Below, piece after piece: positions 1 through 7,215 of a stretch of DNA of 40,126 nucleotides. Each line of letters starts with the position of its first letter. Positions within the stretch are counted from its first letter, which is position 1. The notes below the pieces were generated by a model. The model saw only the letters and a program-made list of their open reading frames with translations, did no database searches and had not been told where the DNA came from. The translations under genes were made by a program, and so were the position numbers. Source of the stretch: Candidatus Roizmanbacteria bacterium CG_4_10_14_0_2_um_filter_36_35 (GTDB lineage Bacteria > Patescibacteriota > Microgenomatia > UBA1406 > GWC2-37-13); contig PFOE01000081.1 in NCBI GenBank assembly GCA_002792355.1, positions 1-40,126 on the forward strand. The letters run 5' to 3'.

Positions 1-23
1 AACGGTATTTTACTAAAACCGTT
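1..23. repeat. Small inverted repeat at window edge
   Basis: AACGG and CCGTT arms, with an inner TTTT/AAAA pairing around an ACT loop, form a small hairpin. It lies downstream of the transposase gene on the minus strand. No T-run follows in the visible sequence, so it is not clearly a terminator. It could belong to the REP-like ends of the transposase unit. Confidence 0.4.
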
Positions 24-44
24 GCACTTAATGGTTGAACTTAG

Positions 45-70
45 TAACCTTACACCCGGAGTGAGGGTTA
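45..70. repeat. REP-like hairpin, 3' side of the transposase gene
   Basis: TAACCTT-a-CAC and GTG-AGGGTTA pair around a CCGGA loop, about 10 bp with one bulged A and one G-T pair. The core CCCGGAGTG also appears, inverted, in the hairpin at 855-886, so the two hairpins bracket the transposase gene. RAYT-family transposases are known to associate with such short palindromes; that this pair is its substrate is inference. Confidence 0.6.
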
Positions 71-74
71 GATT

Positions 75-752
75 TCACCAACGCTCCATGTGTTTAATAT
101 GTTCTAATGATCTTTGATAATCGGCGTTGTCGAAAACGAATCTCTTATATCGAGATTTATCATTATTAAAAAGACCTAATATGAAATCTGGAGAACTTAA
201 TTTTCTAGTGTTGTTTGAAAGATATTCTTTAAAAGATGACCATGGATAGTTTTCTAACTTATTAATATCTTTAACTAGTCCGTCCGAATAAGGATTGAGA
301 TGAATATAACGAGATACATGTTTTAACTGTTCTTCGCTTTTTATTAACACGGCTTTAAATCTAGGAAGAAATATGGGTCCTTTTCTTTCAAATTTTATAT
401 TGAAATATCTCGTAAAGGAATTTAAAGTATTACCAATAAATTTACTAATACCATTTTCACTTAACTGTTTTAAGAGAAAATGAAAATGCGTTGGCATTAA
501 GCAGTAACTTAAAATTTCTACTTTGAAATAAATTGGATTTAGAATTTCTTTTAGAATAAGATTTTGTATCTCAGCTGAAAGTATTTTATATTGAGAAAAT
601 CTGGATCTTACTTTAGAAGAACGATAATACAGAATTGTCTCTAAAAATTCTCGGCATAAATAATTATCGTCAAATATTTTTTTTGATTCTATTGTTTTAT
701 TAAATACGTGATAAATCTGACCGTTAATAAAATTTATTTTTCTAGCAGGCAT
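75..752 (-). CDS. REP-associated tyrosine transposase (Y1_Tnp / IS200-like)
   Basis: The 225-residue protein is a single-domain Y1 HUH-type transposase. The metal-binding HUH signature is visible as THFHFLL near residue 88, and the catalytic tyrosine is probably the one in the later RYIHLNPY segment. The N-terminal FINGQIYHVFNKTI segment and the C-terminal YPWSSFKEYL segment are typical of the REP-associated (RAYT) group rather than of mobile IS200/IS605. RAYTs nick and rejoin single-stranded DNA at short hairpins. The gene is intact and stands alone, without a TnpB partner, between two hairpins sharing a CCCGGAGTG core, which supports the RAYT assignment. Start chosen at the first ATG (MPARKINFINGQIYHV). 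Confidence 0.88.
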   Translation of the reverse strand: MPARKINFINGQIYHVFNKTIESKKIFDDNYLCREFLETILYYRSSKVRSRFSQYKILSAEIQNLILKEILNPIYFKVEILSYCLMPTHFHFLLKQLSENGISKFIGNTLNSFTRYFNIKFERKGPIFLPRFKAVLIKSEEQLKHVSRYIHLNPYSDGLVKDINKLENYPWSSFKEYLSNNTRKLSSPDFILGLFNNDKSRYKRFVFDNADYQRSLEHIKHMERW

Positions 753-854
753 ATATAATATTTTGGAGACTCTTCTTGTTTTTGTCTATAGACTATATTA
801 CACATATTAAGTGTTTTGGCCTATTAAGACAGTATTTTTTCGTCGATATATACC

Positions 855-886
855 TTCACACCGGGAGTGACACTCCGGGGGTGGAA
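855..886. repeat. REP-like hairpin between helicase-nuclease and transposase
   Basis: TTCACACC and GGGTGGAA form the outer arms and GGAGTG/CACTCC the inner arms of an imperfect palindrome. It shares a CCGGAGTG-type core with the hairpin at 45-70. It lies a few bases past the stop codon of the minus-strand helicase gene, so it could also protect or end that transcript, although no U-tract is obvious. Confidence 0.6.
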
Positions 887-891
887 TTGGG

Positions 892-3795
892 TTACTGCCA
901 GGCTTCGCAGATCATGCGGAAAGGACAGAAGTCGCACCAACGGCCGGCATGGGGTTCGAATTGACTGGCTCTTATTTCAATGACCTTTTCTATAATATCT
1001 TTTTTAACATTAACAATATCTTCTTTGGTTTTTTTTAGAGAGACCTTATCCATATCTTGCAGATAATAGAAAGACAAATGAACTTCGTCTATTTTTTTCT
1101 TATATAGTCCGATGTCGGTTGCCGCTAGAGCATAGATTGAGAGTTGAAAGTTTTTTCTCAGCAACTTATCATCAGGTTTTTTCCCGGTTTTGTAATCAAT
1201 AATTTCAATTTCACCTTTGTCAAGATTGTCTATCCTGTCTATTTTTCCCAGAATTGATACATCATCGGTAATTTTTATCTTGAAAAATTTTTCCAGACCA
1301 GTGATGTTGACGTTTGGATTGTGAAATTTACCCAGGAATTTTTTTAACATCGCTTCACCTTCTTTTTTCATCCGCGCTTCATGAGCTGTCGAAGTATATC
1401 CCAAAGGACTCCAGTTTTTGCGATAAACCTCCAATATTTCTTTTTCTCCGACAGTCTTATCTTTGAGAAATTGTTGATAGAACTGCTGCAAGGTTTTATG
1501 AATGGTGTCGCCGAACGATAGAGCGGCGGCAGGTGCGGTTGGGACTTTCAAGACGAACTGATATTTATATTGTAAGGGACAACGCTCGTAGGACTCGAGT
1601 TGAGTATAGGAAAAAAAATTGGATTTTAGTGTGGTTTTGGGAGTTGCTTCCGGATTTTTTTTAAAGTCGAAAATTGACAGTTGCTGTTTCTCGTCTTTCT
1701 TAATAGTTTGATATTTTTTAATAAATTCTTTGCCCATTGTTTCTATAACAAAGGGGGAAAGTTTTTGTTGGCGGATGCCTTCTCCGTAAAAACGGGAAGC
1801 GGTCAAAATTACTTTGTTTTTGGCCCGGGTCAATCCGACGTAAAAAAGTCGACGTTCCTCTTCAAGGTGATAGTCACCTTCGGGCAGAATTTCTTTTATT
1901 AATTCGGTCGGTATCGGAATCGCTTCCCTCTTTTCGTAGGTAGGGAAACGGCCTCGGGTGAGGTTAACTAAAAAGACTACCGGAAATTCCAGTCCTTTGG
2001 CCGAATGAGCCGTCAAGATATTGACGGCGTTATAGGAGCTAATATCGGTTTTGGTAATAATCGGTGATTCTCCGAGTTCCATGCTCATTTCCAAGTATTC
2101 AACGACAGCAAAAACAGAAGCGTCTTCGTGCTCGGCTTCAAAATTTTTTAACCGACTGAAAAACTTAGAGACATTGAGAACGACTTTTTCTTCCTTTTCT
2201 GATTTATAACTGACTAATTTATTGAGATATTTTGTTTCTTCCAAAAAATAATAAAGAATCTGACCGGCAGTTTCTTTTTTAATAAGCGAAAAATGTTTAT
2301 TAATCATTTTATAAATAGATAAGAGTTGGTTTCGAGTTTCTTGGCTCAAGAAGGGAAGATATTTTTTATAGATTTCAAAATCAGTTTTATAAAGATCTTT
2401 CTCAAAAAAAGATAGATAAACTTCAATGGCTTGGAAAAGAAACAAATTGGTTTTTTTGGAAAAAGCGAGTAGGAAGTTTAAATCTTTTGGGTCCTGATTA
2501 AAGATGTTCATCGCTAATACCCGGTATAAAGAAACAGAGTCCTCGATGTTATAAAGAATTTTGAGATAAGCGATCAGATCTTTGACTTCTGGTTGTTTCA
2601 AAAGCATTCCAGGACCTAAAAATTGATAGGGGATGGCGGATCGAGCGAAGGTGCGGATAAAGGGTTCGGAGTGGTTGTTGGCCCGGCAAAGGATGGCAAA
2701 GTCAGAGTATTGATAATTTTTCTTCAAAGCCAAGATTTGCTTGACGACAAAGTCAGTTTCTTCTTCGACATTTTCCGCTAGGTAAAAATTCACGGCGTTT
2801 TTATCATTAGTTTTTTGACCAAGCAGGTTCTTTGAGATGCCTAACTTTACTTCAAGAGTATCCGGGTCATTGTGTTTTATCAGTTGATAGCTTCTGTCGA
2901 GGATTACTTGGTTGGATCGGTAGTTATTTCTTAAAGTAATTTGTTTTGCCTGTGGATAGTCTTTCATAAAATTCAAGATATTGGAAACAGAAGCGCCGCG
3001 AAATTTGTAGATTGCCTGTGAATCGTCACCAACGACTGTAAGTTTAGGATTTATTTCTGAAGGGCAAAGCAACTTTATCAGGTCGTATTGAGCGATATTG
3101 GTATCTTGAAATTCGTCTATCAAAACATATTTAAATTTTTCCCGATATTTTTTAAGTATATTTTTCCTTTCTCGAAAAAGTTTTAAGAGATAAAAGATTA
3201 AATCGGAGAAATCAAAAAGGCCTTCTTTTGTTTTTAGCGCCTGATAAGTTTTATAGGCGTTTGCCAGTTCTAAATATTTTTCTTTTTCAACGTTAGACGT
3301 CGTTTGTTTATCGACCCATTTTAGATATTGTTCTGAAGAAATATCTTCGTCCCTTAATCTGGAAAAGTGATCTAAGAGAGCGTCTAAGAATTTATTGGGA
3401 TTGCCTAAAGGACGAAAGTATTTTAAGTTAAATAAAAATAAATTTTTTCTAAGGAAGATGATTGTTTCCGCTTCAGTCATCAGACGAAATCCAGGTGTTA
3501 AACCGATATGCGTCGCCTCTTCTTTTAATACTTGATCGGCAAAAGCATGGAAGGTGGAGATCCACATCTGAAAATATCCGTAGGGGATTTCTTTATCAAC
3601 TCGTTCTTCCATTTCATAGGCAGCTTTTTCGGTAAAGGTGAGAGCAAGGATTTCTTCCGGCTTGGCAAGTTTTTGTTTCAGCAAGTATTTTATTTTTTCG
3701 ACGATGACAGTTGTCTTTCCAGTCCCAGCTCCGGCAACAATCAACAGCCGTCCTTTATTATATTCAACTGCCTTTTTTTGCTCTTCATTCAACAT
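892..3795 (-). CDS. UvrD/Rep-family helicase fused to a RecB-like Fe-S nuclease
   Basis: This 967-residue protein joins an SF1A helicase to a C-terminal PD-(D/E)XK nuclease. The helicase shows a Q-motif (LNEEQKKAV, residues 2-10), Walker A AGAGTGKTT (21-29), motif II IDEFQDTN (226-233), motif III VGDDSQAIYKFRGA and motif VI LFYVGLTRAKN. The nuclease shows H766, D853 and D867-Y-K869, with C739 and C954-x2-C957-x5-C963, the four-cysteine pattern that binds a 4Fe-4S cluster in AddB, AdnB and Cas4. The domain order resembles AddA/AdnA-type double-strand-break resection enzymes in a single chain. The start is the ATG just before the Q-motif. No Shine-Dalgarno is visible. The gene diverges from tuf. 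Confidence 0.9.
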   Translation of the reverse strand: MLNEEQKKAVEYNKGRLLIVAGAGTGKTTVIVEKIKYLLKQKLAKPEEILALTFTEKAAYEMEERVDKEIPYGYFQMWISTFHAFADQVLKEEATHIGLTPGFRLMTEAETIIFLRKNLFLFNLKYFRPLGNPNKFLDALLDHFSRLRDEDISSEQYLKWVDKQTTSNVEKEKYLELANAYKTYQALKTKEGLFDFSDLIFYLLKLFRERKNILKKYREKFKYVLIDEFQDTNIAQYDLIKLLCPSEINPKLTVVGDDSQAIYKFRGASVSNILNFMKDYPQAKQITLRNNYRSNQVILDRSYQLIKHNDPDTLEVKLGISKNLLGQKTNDKNAVNFYLAENVEEETDFVVKQILALKKNYQYSDFAILCRANNHSEPFIRTFARSAIPYQFLGPGMLLKQPEVKDLIAYLKILYNIEDSVSLYRVLAMNIFNQDPKDLNFLLAFSKKTNLFLFQAIEVYLSFFEKDLYKTDFEIYKKYLPFLSQETRNQLLSIYKMINKHFSLIKKETAGQILYYFLEETKYLNKLVSYKSEKEEKVVLNVSKFFSRLKNFEAEHEDASVFAVVEYLEMSMELGESPIITKTDISSYNAVNILTAHSAKGLEFPVVFLVNLTRGRFPTYEKREAIPIPTELIKEILPEGDYHLEEERRLFYVGLTRAKNKVILTASRFYGEGIRQQKLSPFVIETMGKEFIKKYQTIKKDEKQQLSIFDFKKNPEATPKTTLKSNFFSYTQLESYERCPLQYKYQFVLKVPTAPAAALSFGDTIHKTLQQFYQQFLKDKTVGEKEILEVYRKNWSPLGYTSTAHEARMKKEGEAMLKKFLGKFHNPNVNITGLEKFFKIKITDDVSILGKIDRIDNLDKGEIEIIDYKTGKKPDDKLLRKNFQLSIYALAATDIGLYKKKIDEVHLSFYYLQDMDKVSLKKTKEDIVNVKKDIIEKVIEIRASQFEPHAGRWCDFCPFRMICEAWQ

Positions 3796-3821
3796 TTTTA
3801 TATTTTATCATAAAATTGTTC

Positions 3822-3850
3822 TTGACTTTTTGCCGACTTACCTTTATTAT
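3822..3850 (+). promoter_or_regulatory. Sigma-70-type promoter for tuf
   Basis: TTGACT (3822-3827), a 17-base spacer and TATTAT (3845-3850) make a near-consensus promoter about 80 bases before tuf. Transcription would start near 3857 and give a leader of about 70 nt. Confidence 0.8.
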
Positions 3851-3869
3851 AAAAACAAATAAATTGTTT

Positions 3870-3900
3870 AAAGCCTTCGTTATTTTTAGGCTTTCTTTTA
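3870..3900 (+). promoter_or_regulatory. Leader hairpin before tuf
   Basis: AAAGCC (3870-3875) pairs with GGCTTT (3889-3894) around a 13-base loop and is followed by a short pyrimidine run. It lies between the promoter and the start codon. It could be a weak attenuator or an mRNA stabiliser; the six-base-pair stem is too short to be sure. Confidence 0.4.
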
Positions 3901-3930
3901 TTTGTTATTAATTATTTTTTTTAATTTAAT

Positions 3931-5115
3931 ATGGCAGAAGGTAAATTTCAGAGAAACAAGCCTCATTTGAATATCGGAACCATCGGTCACGTCGATCATG
4001 GTAAAACTACTCTTACATCAGCAATTCACTATGTCTTGTCAAAAAAAGGCAAAGCAAAGTTTTTAAAATATGAAGATATTGATAAAGCTCCTGAAGAAAG
4101 AGCTCGTGGAGTCACCATCAATCTTCATCACAGCGAATACGAAACCGACAAAAGGCACTACGCCCATATTGATGCTCCAGGCCATGCCGACTACATCAAA
4201 AACATGATTACCGGAGCTGCTCAGATGGATGGAGCCATTCTCGTTGTCTCAGCTCCAGACGGCCCAATGCCCCAAACCAGAGAACATATTCTTCTTGCCC
4301 GTCAAGTTAACGTCCCGGCCATCGTTGTTTTCTTGAATAAAGTTGATATGGTCGCCGATAAAGAAATTCTTGATTTAGTAGAAATGGAAGTAAGAGATCT
4401 TTTGAAGAAATATAAATTCGACGGAGACAAAATTCCAATAATCAGAGGATCAGCTCTTAAAGCTTTGTCTGATGATCCAGAAGCAATTAAGGCGATTGAA
4501 GAATTAATTGCTAAGGTAGACGAATACATTCCCGAACCTGTCCGACCAGTTGATAAACCATTCTTGATGCCGGTTGAGGACGTCTTCACGATTTCCGGTC
4601 GCGGCACCGTTGTTACCGGAAGAGTCGAAAGAGGCATTGCCAAAGTTAATGAAGAAGTAGAAATAGTTGGCATCAAAGAAACCAAAAAAACAGTTATCAC
4701 CGGAGTCGAAATGTTCAGAAAAACACTGGATGAGGCTCGGGCTGGTGACAATGTCGGACTGCTTCTTCGCGGAATTGAAAAAGACGATGTTTTACGAGGA
4801 CAGGTTATAGCAAAACCGGGATCAATTACTCCTCATACCGAATTTGAAGCAGAAGTATATGTTCTCACCAAAGAAGAGGGTGGACGTCATACGCCTTTTT
4901 TCAAAGGTTACCGACCGCAGTTCTATATCAAAACCACTGACATTACTGGTGAAGTAACCCCTCCAGCTGGAGTAGAAATGGTTATGCCAGGTGACAATGT
5001 TAAGGTCACCGCTAAGTTGATTTATCCAGTAGCAATGGAAGAAGGATTGAAGTTTGCCATTAGAGAGGGTGGTCATACAGTGGGAGCGGGAGTTGTCACA
5101 AAGATTATTAAGTAA
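3931..5115 (+). CDS. tuf: Elongation factor Tu
   Basis: EF-Tu delivers aminoacyl-tRNA to the ribosome as a GTP complex. The 394 residues have the usual length and order: G-domain with GHVDHGKT (P-loop), DAPGHADY (G3) and NKVDM (G4), followed by two beta-barrel domains ending in a conserved IREGGHTVGAGVV segment. It sits directly ahead of the S10 operon, as in the end of a classical str operon, but fusA, rpsG and rpsL are not in view. A strong promoter lies just upstream and a long hairpin with a T-run just downstream, so tuf may be transcribed alone. No Shine-Dalgarno precedes the ATG; the upstream bases are nearly all A and T. Confidence 0.98.
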   Translation: MAEGKFQRNKPHLNIGTIGHVDHGKTTLTSAIHYVLSKKGKAKFLKYEDIDKAPEERARGVTINLHHSEYETDKRHYAHIDAPGHADYIKNMITGAAQMDGAILVVSAPDGPMPQTREHILLARQVNVPAIVVFLNKVDMVADKEILDLVEMEVRDLLKKYKFDGDKIPIIRGSALKALSDDPEAIKAIEELIAKVDEYIPEPVRPVDKPFLMPVEDVFTISGRGTVVTGRVERGIAKVNEEVEIVGIKETKKTVITGVEMFRKTLDEARAGDNVGLLLRGIEKDDVLRGQVIAKPGSITPHTEFEAEVYVLTKEEGGRHTPFFKGYRPQFYIKTTDITGEVTPPAGVEMVMPGDNVKVTAKLIYPVAMEEGLKFAIREGGHTVGAGVVTKIIK

Positions 5116-5126
5116 ATTTCTAATTT

Positions 5127-5240
5127 CTAATTGACCTAATTTCTAAAAAAGACCCAATTATCAAAATCCCAATTTGAAAATTGGTGATTGGTTATTGTTT
5201 AGATCAATTAGATCAATTAGGTTAATTAGGTAATTTTTTT
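5127..5240 (+). terminator. Long imperfect hairpin with T-run after tuf
   Basis: A 15-base arm (5127-5141) pairs with 5215-5229 with one G-T pair. The interval between them has a further CCAATTT/AAATTGG palindrome, and the structure is followed by seven Ts (5234-5240). The right arm contains a near-tandem 9-base unit, AGATCAATT twice and then AGGTTAATT. It looks like a terminator built from a repeat-rich spacer. Confidence 0.65.
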
Positions 5241-5251
5241 CGCACTTTAAT

Positions 5252-5560
5252 ATGCCGAAAGGAAGAATCAGAATTAAGCTAAAATCGTACGATCATAGGT
5301 TGATCGATGAGACCTGTCAAAAGATTGTTGATACGACAATCAGGACAGGCGCTTCGATTATTGGCCCGATTCCTCTGCCGACTAAAAAAGAGGTTTATAT
5401 TGTTAATAAAGCCTCATTCATTGATAAAAACGCCCGCGAACATTTCGGCTTAAAAATCCACAAAAGGTTGATTGATATTATTAATCCCACTAATCAGACG
5501 ATTGATTCTCTGATGCATCTCGAACTGCCTGCCGGTGTTGAGGTTGAAGTGAAGATGTAA
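5252..5560 (+). CDS. rpsJ: 30S ribosomal protein S10
   Basis: S10 belongs to the 30S head and also acts as NusE in transcription antitermination. The 102 residues have full family length, with the characteristic IRIKLKSYDHRLID start, GPIPLPTKKE loop and NKASFIDKNAREHFGLKIHKR segment. It opens the ribosomal superoperon but is cut off from rplC by a 230-base spacer with its own promoter and an attenuator-like structure, so S10 may be expressed separately from the other proteins. The ATG is preceded by an A/T-rich stretch without a Shine-Dalgarno. Confidence 0.97.
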   Translation: MPKGRIRIKLKSYDHRLIDETCQKIVDTTIRTGASIIGPIPLPTKKEVYIVNKASFIDKNAREHFGLKIHKRLIDIINPTNQTIDSLMHLELPAGVEVEVKM

Positions 5561-5567
5561 AATTCAT

Positions 5568-5596
5568 TTGACCCTCACAAATTGATAGTATATAAT
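5568..5596 (+). promoter_or_regulatory. Promoter inside the S10 operon, before rplC
   Basis: TTGACC (5568-5573), a 17-base spacer and TATAAT (5591-5596) match the sigma-70 consensus closely. The -35 begins only 8 bases past the rpsJ stop codon. It would drive the structured leader and then rplC onwards. Confidence 0.82.
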
Positions 5597-5647
5597 TTAT
5601 GCACATGTTAATTATTCTTTGTTCGGGAGCAAAGGATTAATATTTTT

Positions 5648-5687
5648 CCGGATTGGATTTTGGCCCCAATCTGGGGCTATTTTTTTT
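5648..5687 (+). promoter_or_regulatory. Terminator/antiterminator attenuator before rplC
   Basis: The terminator stem is TGGCCCCA (5661-5668) with TGGGGCTA (5672-5679), a three-base loop and eight Ts (5680-5687). The alternative stem is CCGGATTGG (5648-5656) with CCAATCTGG (5666-5674), nine pairs with one G-T. Both use 5666-5674, so they exclude each other. This is the layout of transcription attenuation. The ligand, for example a ribosomal protein such as L4 or L3, is not shown by the sequence. Confidence 0.75.
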
Positions 5688-5719
5688 GGCATGAACTAGA
5701 ACAAAGTTCAGTTCATGCC
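5688..5719 (+). repeat. Perfect 10-bp hairpin in the rplC leader
   Basis: GGCATGAACT (5688-5697) pairs perfectly with AGTTCATGCC (5710-5719), with an inner GAAC/GTTC pairing. It begins directly after the attenuator T-run. It may be part of the leader RNA fold or an inserted genomic palindrome. Confidence 0.65.
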
Positions 5720-5764
5720 AACCCTGAACCGTTTTGCCGGAGGCAAATCTGGTTCATGGGTTGG
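5718..5764 (+). repeat. Second long hairpin in the rplC leader
   Basis: Three stacked helices are visible: AACCC/GGGTT, TGAACC/GGTTCA and TTTGCC/GGCAAA, closed by a GGA or larger loop. Two more C-G pairs overlap the 3' arm of the preceding hairpin. It ends about 27 bases before the rplC start codon. Confidence 0.65.
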
Positions 5765-5790
5765 GATGTTGTTATTTTAGAGTCACATAT

Positions 5791-6489
5791 ATGCCAGCTT
5801 TTATTTTAGGTGCAAAATCAACACAATCACAGAGATTTGATGACAAGGGAGAAAGAATCCCGACTACTTTTATAAAAACCGACTCTTGTTGGCTTACCGA
5901 TGTTAAGATGCCATCCAAGCATGGATATTTTAGCGTCAAGCTCGGATTCGGTCAAATCAAAAACATCAAAAGGCCAGTCCAAAAAGAATTAGAAAAAGCG
6001 GGGATAAAAACCCCGCTTCGTTTTTTAAGAGAGTTCAGACTTGAAGATTATGGAGATAAGGTAAAGTTTATTGAAGAGCCCGCCTCCGCCGAGGCTTCAG
6101 CGGGCAAAGGTAAAAAAGGAATCGCAATTGGAGAGACAAAAATATACGTTGGCGAAGTCGTAAAGCCAACGGTTTTTTTAAAAAAAGGAGATAAAGTATC
6201 TGTTTCTGGAATTTCCAAAGGAAAAGGATTTCAGGGAGTAGTCAAGAGACATCACTTTAAAGGCGGTCTGAGAACTCACGGACAGTCCCACGGAGAAAGA
6301 GCTCCAGGGTCAATCGGAATGACAACCACCCCAGGACGGGTTTTTAAAGGAAAAAGAATGGCCGGAAGAATGGGCAATGACAGAGTGACGGTAAAAGGTT
6401 TGGAAGTCGTTGAGGTTAAAGACGATGGAATTGTCGTCAGAGGATTAGTGCCAGGACACAAAGGAGGACTATTGGAAGTTAGGAGTTAG
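5791..6489 (+). CDS. rplC: 50S ribosomal protein L3, with an inserted palindrome-encoded peptide
   Basis: L3 is an early-assembly 50S protein near the peptidyl-transferase centre. I place the start at the ATG at 5791 (MPAFILGAKSTQSQRF), because the longer frame begins with a TTG inside the leader hairpin and adds unrelated residues. That gives 232 residues, slightly longer than usual. The conserved core is present: KGKGFQGVVKRHHFKGG, THGQSHGERAPGSIG and the PGRVFKGKRMAGRMG loop. Around residues 97-106 the sequence PASAEASAGK is encoded by an imperfect palindrome (6078-6105) unlike the rest of the gene and probably inserted in frame. A structured leader and promoter precede it. Confidence 0.96.
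   Translation: MPAFILGAKSTQSQRFDDKGERIPTTFIKTDSCWLTDVKMPSKHGYFSVKLGFGQIKNIKRPVQKELEKAGIKTPLRFLREFRLEDYGDKVKFIEEPASAEASAGKGKKGIAIGETKIYVGEVVKPTVFLKKGDKVSVSGISKGKGFQGVVKRHHFKGGLRTHGQSHGERAPGSIGMTTTPGRVFKGKRMAGRMGNDRVTVKGLEVVEVKDDGIVVRGLVPGHKGGLLEVRS
6078..6105. repeat. In-frame palindromic element inside rplC
   Basis: GCCCGC and GCGGGC arms enclose an inner CCTC/GAGG hairpin. It is GC-rich in an AT-rich gene and adds about nine residues (PASAEASAG) to L3. A related element at 8645-8671 lies in rplV and encodes a similar peptide. Confidence 0.8.
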
Positions 6490-6504
6490 TATTGAGAAGT
6501 TATT

Positions 6505-7215
6505 ATGCCAAAAACTAAAACCGAAAAGAAATCAGAAACGAAGAAAATTACCGTTAAGAAAACAGACGGTTTAACGGTTCCGGTTTATGATATCGACGGC
6601 AAAGAAAAAAAAACTCTGGTTTTACCAAAAGAAGTTTTTTCTATTGTTGTCAAACCGCAGTTATTAGCTCAAGCAGTCAGAGTCTATCAGTTTAATCAAA
6701 GACAAGGAACCGCCTCGACCAAAACCCGTGGCGAAGTAGTTGGCTCGACGAGAAAGATTTATAGACAAAAAGGAACAGGAAAAGCTCGCCACGGAGATAT
6801 AAAAGCCCCGATTTTTGTCGGAGGAGGAATCGTCGGCGGGCCAAAACCAAAAGATTATTCTTTAGATATAAATAAAAAACAGAAAAGGAAGGCCTTTTTT
6901 GGAGCTTTGACATTAAAATTCAAAGAAAAAAGTATTTTCGGAATCGCTGATTCAGCTTTAAAAATAGAGCCAAAGACAAAAATTGTCGCTAATTTTTTAA
7001 AGACTCTTAAGCTGGCAGGAAAAAAAATCACCTTTGTTTTACCCAAGATGGAAAAAAATAATTTTGTTCTAGCAACTAGAAATTTGTCAGGAGTAGATTT
7101 AATTGATTGTCAATCTTTGAATACGTATCAGATTTTAAATAGTACAAAATTGATTTTTTTTGAAAGCTCAATAGATGTTTTTAAAAACCATTTTTTGAAA
7201 AAACATGAAAATTAA
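6505..7215 (+). CDS. rplD: 50S ribosomal protein L4
   Basis: L4 lines the peptide exit tunnel, and in many bacteria it also represses its own operon by acting on leader RNA. The 236-residue protein has a lysine-rich N-terminal extension of about 20 residues, then the VYDIDGKE segment and the tunnel loop with TKTRGEVVGSTRKIYRQKGTG and ARHGDIKAPIFVGGG. The C-terminal half (LIDCQSLNTYQIL) is complete. The end overlaps rplW by 11 bases, so the two are probably translationally coupled. No Shine-Dalgarno is close to the ATG. Confidence 0.97.
   Translation: MPKTKTEKKSETKKITVKKTDGLTVPVYDIDGKEKKTLVLPKEVFSIVVKPQLLAQAVRVYQFNQRQGTASTKTRGEVVGSTRKIYRQKGTGKARHGDIKAPIFVGGGIVGGPKPKDYSLDINKKQKRKAFFGALTLKFKEKSIFGIADSALKIEPKTKIVANFLKTLKLAGKKITFVLPKMEKNNFVLATRNLSGVDLIDCQSLNTYQILNSTKLIFFESSIDVFKNHFLKKHEN

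Noticed and set aside
776..964. 62-codon plus-strand frame near the REP-like hairpin
   Set aside because: It runs through the hairpin and into the antisense of the helicase-nuclease gene, with no recognisable protein features.
4302..4751. 149-codon minus-strand frame inside tuf
   Set aside because: A shadow of the EF-Tu coding sequence; low-complexity Ser/Thr-rich translation and no independent signals.
5201..5235. Tandem 9-base units as a possible CRISPR or iteron array
   Set aside because: Only two exact copies and two decayed ones, with no spacers; better explained as part of the terminator palindrome.
5734..5790. Upstream TTG start for rplC
   Set aside because: The extra residues lie in the leader hairpin and do not match L3, whose conserved N terminus begins at the ATG at 5791.
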